Assembly (NCBI GenBank): GCA_025594325.1
Contig: JANHCV010000018.1
Span: 124,001-188,000, forward strand
DNA length: 64,000 nt
Direction: 5' to 3'
Source of the DNA: Blastocladiella emersonii ATCC 22665
Lineage: Eukaryota; Blastocladiomycota; Blastocladiomycetes; Blastocladiales; Blastocladiaceae
Below, piece by piece: positions 33,238-45,973 of this stretch (positions are counted from its first letter, which is position 1; the number at the start of each line of letters is the position of its first letter). The position numbers and the translations under genes were made by a program. The notes under the pieces are model-generated. The model made no database searches, had not been told where the DNA came from, and worked only from the letters and a program-made list of their open reading frames with translations.

Positions 33238-33831
33238 GAGGGTTCCGAGCAGCTCCTCTGTCTATCCGCGTGAAACCACTCACCCGCTGACGGACGTACA
33301 CCGCGCACCGTGCAGCGCGCACAGCACACAGCGCCCGACGCACCCCGCGGTGCGCACACGGCGCAAACGGCCACCCTGGTGTCACACACACTCGCATGAA
33401 CGGCAGGCATGCAAGGCGTCCTCAACTCAACAATGATTTATCATCCAGGCTTGCTACTCGCTCCAACGGGTGCGCCTGCCTGCCCTCCCGGTGCCGTTGA
33501 TTGATTGATGGGTGCGCCAGCCCCTGTTGCCAGCCAAGTGGCAAGCAACACCACAGCACCTGCGTCGCCCTGGCCACCGTACCTTGGAAACAGCGTAGCA
33601 GCCGTACTGCTTCACAGGGCTGCAGAGGGCTGGCTGCGGAGGGCTGAGGCGGCAGGGCTCCTGCTGCAGGAAGGAGACAGTGCTGGGGCCAAGGAGTGCT
33701 AGGGACGACAAACTGAATGGTGAATGACCCACACACCACATGCTCCTGGCAGGAGAGCGTGTGGGCGTGCGGGCCTGTGTCCGTGCGTGCCTGTGTCCGT
33801 GCGTGCCTGGATTAGACCTCCATCACAAGCG

Positions 33832-33908
33832 CCAAGTGACCAAGTGACCAAGGTGACCAAGTGACCAAGGTGACCAAGGTGACCACGGTGACCAAGGTGA
33901 CCAAGTGA
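33832..33908. repeat. 8/9-bp minisatellite ccaagtga / ccaaggtga, nine copies
   Basis: Nine tandem copies alternating between 8-bp ccaagtga and 9-bp ccaaggtga (one variant ccacggtga). The same tract recurs once in each array unit, shifted by 3320 or 3362 bp. No open frame of interest crosses it. Confidence 0.92.
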
Positions 33909-34322
33909 CACACAAGCACCAAGCTAGGGTGGCCGGGCGGCCATGGAACGTACTGCATGGGTACCAATACCGTGGACTGGCCGCGGCCATTAATCGCAGC
34001 ACAGCCCTGCCTGGCTCAGGACGCGGCGGGCGTGGGAGGCGGGCAGGGTAGATAGGTAGCAGCAGCAGGACCTGGCTAGCTGGCTGTCAAACAGCACGAG
34101 TGAAGGGGTGCGTGAGGGAGGGTGTGTTGAATGAATGGATGGGTGGATGCAGGCAGACCTTCATACGTGTCGTGCGTGATGAGGATTGGCTGGCCACTAT
34201 CCACCCACCAACGCCATGGCATGGCTGCGGGTGTCGCTGCGTGCGCCTTGGCGGGTGGTAGTGGAGCTAAAGTGGTGTCGTGGGGCTCTTGGGGTCCCCT
34301 TTCCTTCCTGTCTGGCCTAGGT

Positions 34323-34337
34323 GGGTGGGTGGGTGGG
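34323..34337 (+). other. G-quadruplex motif, four GGG runs with one-base loops
   Basis: gggtgggtgggtggg, a canonical very stable G-quadruplex pattern, flanked by further GG. It recurs in every array unit: 37677-37691, 41039-41053, 44401-44415, 47763-47777, 51125-51139, 54487-54501, 57849-57863 and 61177-61191. Confidence 0.85.
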
Positions 34338-34523
34338 CGGACGTAGCGCGCATGCGGGCGGGCAAGCTAGGAACGTTGCTCACGCAATGGATCATGTATT
34401 TCATGGAACGTAGTCTGGACAGCAGAGAGGGGGATGTCCGGCCCAATCGGACCCTCCACGAATCACAATATGCACGCAATGAATTGACCGATGATAGGGC
34501 CGTACCAAACCAGCCACGTAGAC

Positions 34524-35430
34524 AATTGTCATGGTAGTCGAACAAAACCATATTCAAATCTTTGACTACACGCTTGTCCAGCTAGCCAGGGACCCATAAA
34601 TCACAGTATCGACCCAACTAAATATTTGACAACGGAAAGATAGTAAACCAGCCTCGTACATAATTGTCATGGTACTCAAACAAAACCATATTCAAAACCT
34701 TGACTTCCCGCATGTCCAGCTGGCCAGGGACCCATAAATCACAGTATCAAACCGACAAAGTATCTGACAACAGAAATATGGTAAAACAGCCACGCGGATA
34801 ATTGTCATGGTACTCAATCAAAACCATATTCAAATCTTTGCTTTCCTGCATGTCCAGCTGGTTGAGGACCCATAAATCGTAACGTCAAAGCAACAGTATA
34901 TCTGACCATAGAAGTATAGTAAACCAGCCACTCTGGCAACTGTCATGGTACTCAAACAAAACCATACTCAAATCTTCGACTTCCCACATGTCCAGCAGGT
35001 TGGACACCCATAAATCACAGTATCAAACCAACGAAATATCTGACCACATGAGTATATATAACCGACCGCGTAGGTAATTGTCTTGATACTCAAACAAAAC
35101 CATATTCAAATCTTTCACTTCCCGCTTGTCCAGCTAGCCAGGGACCCATAAATCACAGTATCACAGCAACGCAATATCTGACCAAAGAAATATCGTAAAC
35201 CAGGCACGTAGATAATTGTCATGGTACTCAAACAAAACCATAGTCAAATCTTCGAGTGCCCCATGTCCAGGTGGGCAAGGGCCTATAAATCACAGTATTG
35301 AACCAAGAAAACACCTGACTGACGATCGGGATGTATCAAACCCGCCACGCTGATAATTGTCATGGTACTCAAACATAACCATACTCAGCCAAATCTTCGC
35401 ATACCCTCACGTCCAGGTGGGCGAGGAACC
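34524..35430. repeat. 138-bp tandem satellite, seven monomers inside array unit 1
   Basis: Diverged monomers start at 34524, 34662, 34800, 34938, 35076, 35214 and 35354; each begins aattgtcatggtactcaaac or close to it and contains cccataaatcacagtatc and agtaaaccagccacg. Spacing is exactly 138 bp five times, then 140 bp; the last monomer is cut short, and a partial monomer precedes the first (from about 34480). The block is clearly AT-richer than the rest of the window. Equivalent blocks begin at 37878, 41240, 44602, 47964, 51326, 54688, 58050 and 61378. Monomers differ within a block but matching monomers are near-identical between units, so the larger unit is what is being homogenised. Confidence 0.95.
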
Positions 35431-35544
35431 AAAGCGCCAGATATTCAAATCTACCGCTTTGTGCACACTCCACTAGCCAACTCTTCGATCCCCTAATAAT
35501 GGAGCCCGTCGTCAAAGTGCACGGTCCAATCAACTAAGTAAACA

Positions 35545-35624
35545 GCCAACCTGCCAGCCTGCCAACCTGCCAGCCTGCCAGCCTGCCAACCTGCCAACCT
35601 GTCAACCTGCCACCTTGCCTACCT
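35545..35624. repeat. 8-bp minisatellite gccaacct / gccagcct, ten copies
   Basis: Ten tandem octamers, mostly gccaacct or gccagcct, the last three degenerate. Type B units (2-8) carry eleven copies, accounting for 8 bp of the 42-bp length difference between 3320- and 3362-bp units; the other 34 bp are an insertion in the ggtggtgttggtggg tract, at about 37580-37613 in unit 2. Confidence 0.92.
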
Positions 35625-35887
35625 GCTATCCGAACACCCACACCGCCTCGCAAGTCATTGGGGGCCCGCGCTCTCTGGTTGCCGTCCCAGCCAACAAACG
35701 AATGAATGATGAGCCCTGGCAGCCTGGCAGCCTGCCACACTGACAGCCTGACTGACAGCGCCCACCCAGTAGATATTATCTATCTCGTAGGTAGTCTGGG
35801 ACGACTTTGTTAGTCAATACACGACCAGTCTCCTCCTGGCTGCCGGCTCTGCTGTCCACTCCAAGTCCTGCATGATGATGGGCCAAG

Positions 35888-38800
35888 GAGGGTTCCGAGC
35901 AGCCGCGGCCCAAGCGGCTCTTGTTGCAGATCCCTCCGTCCGACTTTGGTTGCTCGGTTCCCCAAGGCACATTCGGTGATGTGACTAGACCAAGGATCGG
36001 CGCAGTCGACGCAAGTCCAGTGGCACCAGGTGTTTGCGCGCGGTACTGACCCATCCACTTTCTCTCGTTCTGACCACGATGAAACGCATGATCCGCCACT
36101 GAATGGCGCTGACGCACAAAAGAAAAAGAAAAAGAAGGAGAAAAACAAAATAAAGAGAAACGCAACAAGAAGAACGTCCGCACAAAAAGATGGAAAAACA
36201 TCTGACGAACCTCACAGGCCATGCCCAATACCACAGCACTGCCACTGGTCCATTGGCATGTCCTCGCGCTCTAGCTGGTCACGCCAGCGTGTCTCTCTGC
36301 TCGGTCTCTCTTTACTGCTCTTCGTTCGCTCTCTTAGCTCGCTGCTCGAGCTCGCTCTCTCTTCGCCTCGTTCGCCCATCTCTCTCGTACTCCCCTCTCC
36401 TCCCACAATTCTTCCCCCTATGCTCCTCGACGTGCACGGTCCGGGCTTGTCGTACTGCGGCTTGCCCACAAAAAGGCTGCTGCCCGTTGCACAGTGGATA
36501 TTCTGGTTGCAGTCCACAACCGCAGTTAAGGAATAAATGCATTGGTTCCAAAATAAAGAGGGTTCCGAGCAGCTCCTCTGTCTATCCGCGTGAAACCACT
36601 CACCCGCTGACGGACGTACACCGCGCACCGTGCAGCGCGCACAGCACACAGCGCCCGACGCACCCCGCGGTGCGCACACGGCGCAAACGGCCACCCTGGT
36701 GTCACACACACTCGCATGAACGGCAGGCATGCAAGGCGTCCTCAACTCAACAATGATTTATCATCCAGGCTTGCTACTCGCTCCAACGGGTGCGCCTGCC
36801 TGCCCTCCCGGTGCCGTTGATTGATTGATGGGTGCGCCAGCCCCTGTTGCCAGCCAAGTGGCAAGCAACACCACAGCACCTGCGTCGCCCTGGCCACCGT
36901 ACCTTGGAAACAGCGTAGCAGCCGTACTGCTTCACAGGGCTGCAGAGGGCTGGCTGCGGAGGGCTGAGGCGGCAGGGCTCCTGCTGCAGGAAGGAGACAG
37001 TGCTGGGGCCAAGGAGTGCTAGGGACGACAAACTGAATGGTGAATGACCCACACACCACATGCTCCTGGCAGGAGAGCGTGTGGGCGTGCGGGCCTGTGT
37101 CCGTGCGTGCCTGTGTCCGTGCGTGCCTGGATTAGACCTCCATCACAAGCGCCAAGTGACCAAGTGACCAAGGTGACCAAGTGACCAAGGTGACCAAGGT
37201 GACCACGGTGACCAAGGTGACCAAGTGACACACAAGCACCAAGCTAGGGTGGCCGGGCGGCCATGGAACGTACTGCATGGGTACCAATACCGTGGACTGG
37301 CCGCGGCCATTAATCGCAGCACAGCCCTGCCTGGCTCAGGACGCGGCGGGCGTGGGAGGCGGGCAGGGTAGATAGGTAGCAGCAGCAGGACCTGGCTAGC
37401 TGGCTGTCAAACAGCACGAGTGAAGGGGTGCGTGAGGGAGGGTGTGTTGAATGAATGGATGGGTGGATGCAGGCAGACCTTCATACGTGTCGTGCGTGAT
37501 GAGGATTGGCTGGCCACCATCCACCCACCAACGCCATGGCATGGCTGCGGGTGTCGCTGCGTGCGCCTTGGCGGGTGGTGTTGGTGGGTGGTGTTGGTGG
37601 GTGCTGTGGTGGTAGTGGAGCTAAAGTGGTGTCGTGGGGCTCTTGGGGTCCCCTTTCCTTCCTGTCTGGCCTAGGTGGGTGGGTGGGTGGGCGGACGTAG
37701 CGCGCATGCGGGCGGGCAAGCTAGGAACGTTGCTCACGCAATGGATCATGTATTTCATGGAACGTAGTCTGGACAGCAGAGAGGGGGATGTCCGGCCCAA
37801 TCGGACCCTCCACGAATCACAATATGCACGCAATGAATTGACCGATGATAGGGCCGTACCAAACCAGCCACGTAGACAATTGTCATGGTAGTCGAACAAA
37901 ACCATATTCAAATCTTTGACTACACGCTTGTCCAGCTAGCCAGGGACCCATAAATCACAGTATCGACCCAACTAAATATTTGACAACGGAAAGATAATAA
38001 ACCAGCCTCGTACATAATTGTCATGGTACTCAAACAAAACCATAGTCAAATCTTTGACCTCCCGCATGCCCATGTGGGCAAGGACCTATAGATCAGAGTA
38101 TCGTACCAAGAAAATATCTGACCATGGAAATATAGTATACCAGCCACGTAGGTAATTGTCATGGCACTCAAACAAAACCATAGTCAAGTCTTTGACTATT
38201 CACAGGTCCAGCTGGTTAAGGACCCATAAATCGTAACGTCAAAGCAACAGTATATCTGACCATAGAAGTATAGTAAACCAGCCACTCTGGCAACTGTCAT
38301 GGTACTCAAACAAAACCATACTCAAATCTTCGACTTCCCACATGTCCAGCAGGTTGGACACCCATAAATCACAGTATCAAACCAACGAAATATCTGACCA
38401 CATGAGTATATATAACCGACCGCGTAGGTAATTGTCTTGATACTCAAACAAAACCATATTCAAATCTTTCACTTCCCGCTTGTCCAGCTAGCCAGGGACC
38501 CATAAATCACAGTATCACAGCAACGCAATATCTGACCAAAGAAATATCGTAAACCAGGCACGTAGATAATTGTCATGGTACTCAAACAAAACCATAGTCA
38601 AATCTTCGAGTGCCCCATGTCCAGGTGGGCAAGGGCCTATAAATCACAGTATTGAACCAAGAAAACACCTGACTGACGATCGGGATGTATCAAACCCGCC
38701 ACGCTGATAATTGTCATGGTACTCAAACATAACCATACTCAGCCAAATCTTCGCATACCCTCACGTCCAGGTGGGCGAGGAACCAAAGCGCCAGATATTC

Positions 38801-39249
38801 AAATCTACCGCTTTGTGCACACTCCACTAGCCAACTCTTCGATCCCCTAATAATGGAGCCCGTCGTCAAAGTGCACGGTCCAATCAACTAAGTAAACAGC
38901 CAACCTGCCAGCCTGCCAACCTGCCAGCCTGCCAGCCTGCCAGCCTGCCAACCTGCCAACCTGTCAACCTGCCACCTTGCCTACCTGCTATCCGAACACC
39001 CACACCGCCTCGCAAGTCATTGGGGGCCCGCGCTCTCTGGTTGCCGTCCCAGCCAACAAACGAATGAATGATGAGCCCTGGCAGCCTGGCAGCCTGCCAC
39101 ACTGACAGCCTGACTGACAGCGCCCACCCAGTAGATATTATCTATCTCGTAGGTAGTCTGGGACGACTTTGTTAGTCAATACACGACCAGTCTCCTCCTG
39201 GCTGCCGGCTCTGCTGTCCACTCCAAGTCCTGCATGATGATGGGCCAAG
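35888..39249 (+). repeat. Array unit 2 (3362 bp, type B)
   Basis: Head-to-tail copy made of the 16-bp direct repeat, the truncated LINE (35904-36557), the second 16-bp repeat (36558-36573) and the non-coding satellite part. The LINE tail reads aaaataaa. The 138-bp block (37878-38784) has type B monomers 2 and 3 (accatagtcaaatctttgac), and there are eleven octamers. Confidence 0.95.
35904..36557 (+). mobile_element. Truncated LINE 3' fragment in unit 2, with 16-bp flanking direct repeats
   Basis: Matches the long LINE from 32584 onward: the last ~75 bp of coding sequence (ADPSVRLWLLGSPRHIR and stop), then the whole 3' UTR to its A-rich end. It differs from the long copy by one base near the 5' junction (caagcgg here, caggcgg in the long copy). 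Flanked by gagggttccgagcagc at 35888-35903 and 36558-36573, as expected for a target-site duplication from target-primed retrotransposition with 5' truncation. Confidence 0.92.
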
Positions 39250-42200
39250 GAGGGTTCCGAGCAGCCGCGGCCCAAGCGGCTCTTGTTGCAGATCCCTCCG
39301 TCCGACTTTGGTTGCTCGGTTCCCCAAGGCACATTCGGTGATGTGACTAGACCAAGGATCGGCGCAGTCGACGCAAGTCCAGTGGCACCAGGTGTTTGCG
39401 CGCGGTACTGACCCATCCACTTTCTCTCGTTCTGACCACGATGAAACGCATGATCCGCCACTGAATGGCGCTGACGCACAAAAGAAAAAGAAAAAGAAGG
39501 AGAAAAACAAAATAAAGAGAAACGCAACAAGAAGAACGTCCGCACAAAAAGATGGAAAAACATCTGACGAACCTCACAGGCCATGCCCAATACCACAGCA
39601 CTGCCACTGGTCCATTGGCATGTCCTCGCGCTCTAGCTGGTCACGCCAGCGTGTCTCTCTGCTCGGTCTCTCTTTACTGCTCTTCGTTCGCTCTCTTAGC
39701 TCGCTGCTCGAGCTCGCTCTCTCTTCGCCTCGTTCGCCCATCTCTCTCGTACTCCCCTCTCCTCCCACAATTCTTCCCCCTATGCTCCTCGACGTGCACG
39801 GTCCGGGCTTGTCGTACTGCGGCTTGCCCACAAAAAGGCTGCTGCCCGTTGCACAGTGGATATTCTGGTTGCAGTCCACAACCGCAGTTAAGGAATAAAT
39901 GCATTGGTTCCAAAAAAAAGAGGGTTCCGAGCAGCTCCTCTGTCTATCCGCGTGAAACCACTCACCCGCTGACGGACGTACACCGCGCACCGTGCAGCGC
40001 GCACAGCACACAGCGCCCGACGCACCCCGCGGTGCGCACACGGCGCAAACGGCCACCCTGGTGTCACACACACTCGCATGAACGGCAGGCATGCAAGGCG
40101 TCCTCAACTCAACAATGATTTATCATCCAGGCTTGCTACTCGCTCCAACGGGTGCGCCTGCCTGCCCTCCCGGTGCCGTTGATTGATTGATGGGTGCGCC
40201 AGCCCCTGTTGCCAGCCAAGTGGCAAGCAACACCACAGCACCTGCGTCGCCCTGGCCACCGTACCTTGGAAACAGCGTAGCAGCCGTACTGCTTCACAGG
40301 GCTGCAGAGGGCTGGCTGCGGAGGGCTGAGGCGGCAGGGCTCCTGCTGCAGGAAGGAGACAGTGCTGGGGCCAAGGAGTGCTAGGGACGACAAACTGAAT
40401 GGTGAATGACCCACACACCACATGCTCCTGGCAGGAGAGCGTGTGGGCGTGCGGGCCTGTGTCCGTGCGTGCCTGTGTCCGTGCGTGCCTGGATTAGACC
40501 TCCATCACAAGCGCCAAGTGACCAAGTGACCAAGGTGACCAAGTGACCAAGGTGACCAAGGTGACCACGGTGACCAAGGTGACCAAGTGACACACAAGCA
40601 CCAAGCTAGGGTGGCCGGGCGGCCATGGAACGTACTGCATGGGTACCAATACCGTGGACTGGCCGCGGCCATTAATCGCAGCACAGCCCTGCCTGGCTCA
40701 GGACGCGGCGGGCGTGGGAGGCGGGCAGGGTAGATAGGTAGCAGCAGCAGGACCTGGCTAGCTGGCTGTCAAACAGCACGAGTGAAGGGGTGCGTGAGGG
40801 AGGGTGTGTTGAATGAATGGATGGGTGGATGCAGGCAGACCTTCATACGTGTCGTGCGTGATGAGGATTGGCTGGCCACCATCCACCCACCAACGCCATG
40901 GCATGGCTGCGGGTGTCGCTGCGTGCGCCTTGGCGGGTGGTGTTGGTGGGTGGTGTTGGTGGGTGCTGTGGTGGTAGTGGAGCTAAAGTGGTGTCGTGGG
41001 GCTCTTGGGGTCCCCTTTCCTTCCTGTCTGGCCTAGGTGGGTGGGTGGGTGGGCGGACGTAGCGCGCATGCGGGCGGGCAAGCTAGGAACGTTGCTCACG
41101 CAATGGATCATGTATTTCATGGAACGTAGTCTGGACAGCAGAGAGGGGGATGTCCGGCCCAATCGGACCCTCCACGAATCACAATATGCACGCAATGAAT
41201 TGACCGATGATAGGGCCGTACCAAACCAGCCACGTAGACAATTGTCATGGTAGTCGAACAAAACCATATTCAAATCTTTGACTACACGCTTGTCCAGCTA
41301 GCCAGGGACCCATAAATCACAGTATCGACCCAACTAAATATTTGACAACGGAAAGATAATAAACCAGCCTCGTACATAATTGTCATGGTACTCAAACAAA
41401 ACCATAGTCAAATCTTTGACCTCCCGCATGCCCATGTGGGCAAGGACCTATAGATCAGAGTATCGTACCAAGAAAATATCTGACCATGGAAATATAGTAT
41501 ACCAGCCACGTAGGTAATTGTCATGGCACTCAAACAAAACCATAGTCAAGTCTTTGACTATTCACAGGTCCAGCTGGTTAAGGACCCATAAATCGTAACG
41601 TCAAAGCAACAGTATATCTGACCATAGAAGTATAGTAAACCAGCCACTCTGGCAACTGTCATGGTACTCAAACAAAACCATACTCAAATCTTCGACTTCC
41701 CACATGTCCAGCAGGTTGGACACCCATAAATCACAGTATCAAACCAACGAAATATCTGACCACATGAGTATATATAACCGACCGCGTAGGTAATTGTCTT
41801 GATACTCAAACAAAACCATATTCAAATCTTTCACTTCCCGCTTGTCCAGCTAGCCAGGGACCCATAAATCACAGTATCACAGCAACGCAATATCTGACCA
41901 AAGAAATATCGTAAACCAGGCACGTAGATAATTGTCATGGTACTCAAACAAAACCATAGTCAAATCTTCGAGTGCCCCATGTCCAGGTGGGCAAGGGCCT
42001 ATAAATCACAGTATTGAACCAAGAAAACACCTGACTGACGATCGGGATGTATCAAACCCGCCACGCTGATAATTGTCATGGTACTCAAACATAACCATAC
42101 TCAGCCAAATCTTCGCATACCCTCACGTCCAGGTGGGCGAGGAACCAAAGCGCCAGATATTCAAATCTACCGCTTTGTGCACACTCCACTAGCCAACTCT

Positions 42201-42611
42201 TCGATCCCCTAATAATGGAGCCCGTCGTCAAAGTGCACGGTCCAATCAACTAAGTAAACAGCCAACCTGCCAGCCTGCCAACCTGCCAGCCTGCCAGCCT
42301 GCCAGCCTGCCAACCTGCCAACCTGTCAACCTGCCACCTTGCCTACCTGCTATCCGAACACCCACACCGCCTCGCAAGTCATTGGGGGCCCGCGCTCTCT
42401 GGTTGCCGTCCCAGCCAACAAACGAATGAATGATGAGCCCTGGCAGCCTGGCAGCCTGCCACACTGACAGCCTGACTGACAGCGCCCACCCAGTAGATAT
42501 TATCTATCTCGTAGGTAGTCTGGGACGACTTTGTTAGTCAATACACGACCAGTCTCCTCCTGGCTGCCGGCTCTGCTGTCCACTCCAAGTCCTGCATGAT
42601 GATGGGCCAAG
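39250..42611 (+). repeat. Array unit 3 (3362 bp, type B)
   Basis: Near-identical to unit 2. The LINE tail is a pure A8 run instead of aaaataaa. The satellite block begins at 41240. Confidence 0.95.
39266..39919 (+). mobile_element. Truncated LINE 3' fragment in unit 3
   Basis: Same junctions and flanking 16-bp repeats as in unit 2; tail is A8. Confidence 0.92.
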
Positions 42612-45600
42612 GAGGGTTCCGAGCAGCCGCGGCCCAAGCGGCTCTTGTTGCAGATCCCTCCGTCCGACTTTGGTTGCTCGGTTCCCCAAGGCACATTCGG
42701 TGATGTGACTAGACCAAGGATCGGCGCAGTCGACGCAAGTCCAGTGGCACCAGGTGTTTGCGCGCGGTACTGACCCATCCACTTTCTCTCGTTCTGACCA
42801 CGATGAAACGCATGATCCGCCACTGAATGGCGCTGACGCACAAAAGAAAAAGAAAAAGAAGGAGAAAAACAAAATAAAGAGAAACGCAACAAGAAGAACG
42901 TCCGCACAAAAAGATGGAAAAACATCTGACGAACCTCACAGGCCATGCCCAATACCACAGCACTGCCACTGGTCCATTGGCATGTCCTCGCGCTCTAGCT
43001 GGTCACGCCAGCGTGTCTCTCTGCTCGGTCTCTCTTTACTGCTCTTCGTTCGCTCTCTTAGCTCGCTGCTCGAGCTCGCTCTCTCTTCGCCTCGTTCGCC
43101 CATCTCTCTCGTACTCCCCTCTCCTCCCACAATTCTTCCCCCTATGCTCCTCGACGTGCACGGTCCGGGCTTGTCGTACTGCGGCTTGCCCACAAAAAGG
43201 CTGCTGCCCGTTGCACAGTGGATATTCTGGTTGCAGTCCACAACCGCAGTTAAGGAATAAATGCATTGGTTCCAAAATAAAGAGGGTTCCGAGCAGCTCC
43301 TCTGTCTATCCGCGTGAAACCACTCACCCGCTGACGGACGTACACCGCGCACCGTGCAGCGCGCACAGCACACAGCGCCCGACGCACCCCGCGGTGCGCA
43401 CACGGCGCAAACGGCCACCCTGGTGTCACACACACTCGCATGAACGGCAGGCATGCAAGGCGTCCTCAACTCAACAATGATTTATCATCCAGGCTTGCTA
43501 CTCGCTCCAACGGGTGCGCCTGCCTGCCCTCCCGGTGCCGTTGATTGATTGATGGGTGCGCCAGCCCCTGTTGCCAGCCAAGTGGCAAGCAACACCACAG
43601 CACCTGCGTCGCCCTGGCCACCGTACCTTGGAAACAGCGTAGCAGCCGTACTGCTTCACAGGGCTGCAGAGGGCTGGCTGCGGAGGGCTGAGGCGGCAGG
43701 GCTCCTGCTGCAGGAAGGAGACAGTGCTGGGGCCAAGGAGTGCTAGGGACGACAAACTGAATGGTGAATGACCCACACACCACATGCTCCTGGCAGGAGA
43801 GCGTGTGGGCGTGCGGGCCTGTGTCCGTGCGTGCCTGTGTCCGTGCGTGCCTGGATTAGACCTCCATCACAAGCGCCAAGTGACCAAGTGACCAAGGTGA
43901 CCAAGTGACCAAGGTGACCAAGGTGACCACGGTGACCAAGGTGACCAAGTGACACACAAGCACCAAGCTAGGGTGGCCGGGCGGCCATGGAACGTACTGC
44001 ATGGGTACCAATACCGTGGACTGGCCGCGGCCATTAATCGCAGCACAGCCCTGCCTGGCTCAGGACGCGGCGGGCGTGGGAGGCGGGCAGGGTAGATAGG
44101 TAGCAGCAGCAGGACCTGGCTAGCTGGCTGTCAAACAGCACGAGTGAAGGGGTGCGTGAGGGAGGGTGTGTTGAATGAATGGATGGGTGGATGCAGGCAG
44201 ACCTTCATACGTGTCGTGCGTGATGAGGATTGGCTGGCCACCATCCACCCACCAACGCCATGGCATGGCTGCGGGTGTCGCTGCGTGCGCCTTGGCGGGT
44301 GGTGTTGGTGGGTGGTGTTGGTGGGTGCTGTGGTGGTAGTGGAGCTAAAGTGGTGTCGTGGGGCTCTTGGGGTCCCCTTTCCTTCCTGTCTGGCCTAGGT
44401 GGGTGGGTGGGTGGGCGGACGTAGCGCGCATGCGGGCGGGCAAGCTAGGAACGTTGCTCACGCAATGGATCATGTATTTCATGGAACGTAGTCTGGACAG
44501 CAGAGAGGGGGATGTCCGGCCCAATCGGACCCTCCACGAATCACAATATGCACGCAATGAATTGACCGATGATAGGGCCGTACCAAACCAGCCACGTAGA
44601 CAATTGTCATGGTAGTCGAACAAAACCATATTCAAATCTTTGACTACACGCTTGTCCAGCTAGCCAGGGACCCATAAATCACAGTATCGACCCAACTAAA
44701 TATTTGACAACGGAAAGATAATAAACCAGCCTCGTACATAATTGTCATGGTACTCAAACAAAACCATAGTCAAATCTTTGACCTCCCGCATGCCCATGTG
44801 GGCAAGGACCTATAGATCAGAGTATCGTACCAAGAAAATATCTGACCATGGAAATATAGTATACCAGCCACGTAGGTAATTGTCATGGCACTCAAACAAA
44901 ACCATAGTCAAGTCTTTGACTATTCACAGGTCCAGCTGGTTAAGGACCCATAAATCGTAACGTCAAAGCAACAGTATATCTGACCATAGAAGTATAGTAA
45001 ACCAGCCACTCTGGCAACTGTCATGGTACTCAAACAAAACCATACTCAAATCTTCGACTTCCCACATGTCCAGCAGGTTGGACACCCATAAATCACAGTA
45101 TCAAACCAACGAAATATCTGACCACATGAGTATATATAACCGACCGCGTAGGTAATTGTCTTGATACTCAAACAAAACCATATTCAAATCTTTCACTTCC
45201 CGCTTGTCCAGCTAGCCAGGGACCCATAAATCACAGTATCACAGCAACGCAATATCTGACCAAAGAAATATCGTAAACCAGGCACGTAGATAATTGTCAT
45301 GGTACTCAAACAAAACCATAGTCAAATCTTCGAGTGCCCCATGTCCAGGTGGGCAAGGGCCTATAAATCACAGTATTGAACCAAGAAAACACCTGACTGA
45401 CGATCGGGATGTATCAAACCCGCCACGCTGATAATTGTCATGGTACTCAAACATAACCATACTCAGCCAAATCTTCGCATACCCTCACGTCCAGGTGGGC
45501 GAGGAACCAAAGCGCCAGATATTCAAATCTACCGCTTTGTGCACACTCCACTAGCCAACTCTTCGATCCCCTAATAATGGAGCCCGTCGTCAAAGTGCAC

Positions 45601-45973
45601 GGTCCAATCAACTAAGTAAACAGCCAACCTGCCAGCCTGCCAACCTGCCAGCCTGCCAGCCTGCCAGCCTGCCAACCTGCCAACCTGTCAACCTGCCACC
45701 TTGCCTACCTGCTATCCGAACACCCACACCGCCTCGCAAGTCATTGGGGGCCCGCGCTCTCTGGTTGCCGTCCCAGCCAACAAACGAATGAATGATGAGC
45801 CCTGGCAGCCTGGCAGCCTGCCACACTGACAGCCTGACTGACAGCGCCCACCCAGTAGATATTATCTATCTCGTAGGTAGTCTGGGACGACTTTGTTAGT
45901 CAATACACGACCAGTCTCCTCCTGGCTGCCGGCTCTGCTGTCCACTCCAAGTCCTGCATGATGATGGGCCAAG
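42612..45973 (+). repeat. Array unit 4 (3362 bp, type B)
   Basis: Near-identical to unit 2, including the aaaataaa LINE tail. The satellite block begins at 44602. Confidence 0.95.
42628..43281 (+). mobile_element. Truncated LINE 3' fragment in unit 4
   Basis: Same junctions and flanking repeats; tail is aaaataaa. Confidence 0.92.

Larger units (their letters stand above)
33238..35887 (+). repeat. Array unit 1 (satellite part, type A), directly following the long LINE
   Basis: 2650 bp with no supported gene. It contains, in order: the 16-bp direct repeat (33238-33253), a GC-rich stretch, the tgaccaagg minisatellite (33832-33908), a short G-rich tract without the 34-bp insertion of type B, the G-quadruplex motif (34323-34337), the 138-bp satellite block (34524-35430) and ten copies of the 8-bp gccaacct minisatellite (35545-35624). 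With the LINE fragment it gives the 3320-bp period. Monomers 2-3 of the 138-bp block are type A (accttgacttcccgc), shared only with unit 9. Confidence 0.92.

Noticed and set aside
32870-33436. Open frames of 63-188 codons repeated identically in every array unit, for example 32870-33436 plus and 32892-33425 minus
   Set aside because: They are repeated because the DNA is repeated. They overlap on both strands, cross the LINE/satellite junction and show no domain or coding bias.
34524-35430. CRISPR-like array because of regular spacing
   Set aside because: Monomers are contiguous diverged 138-bp repeats with no unique spacers, in a eukaryotic genome.
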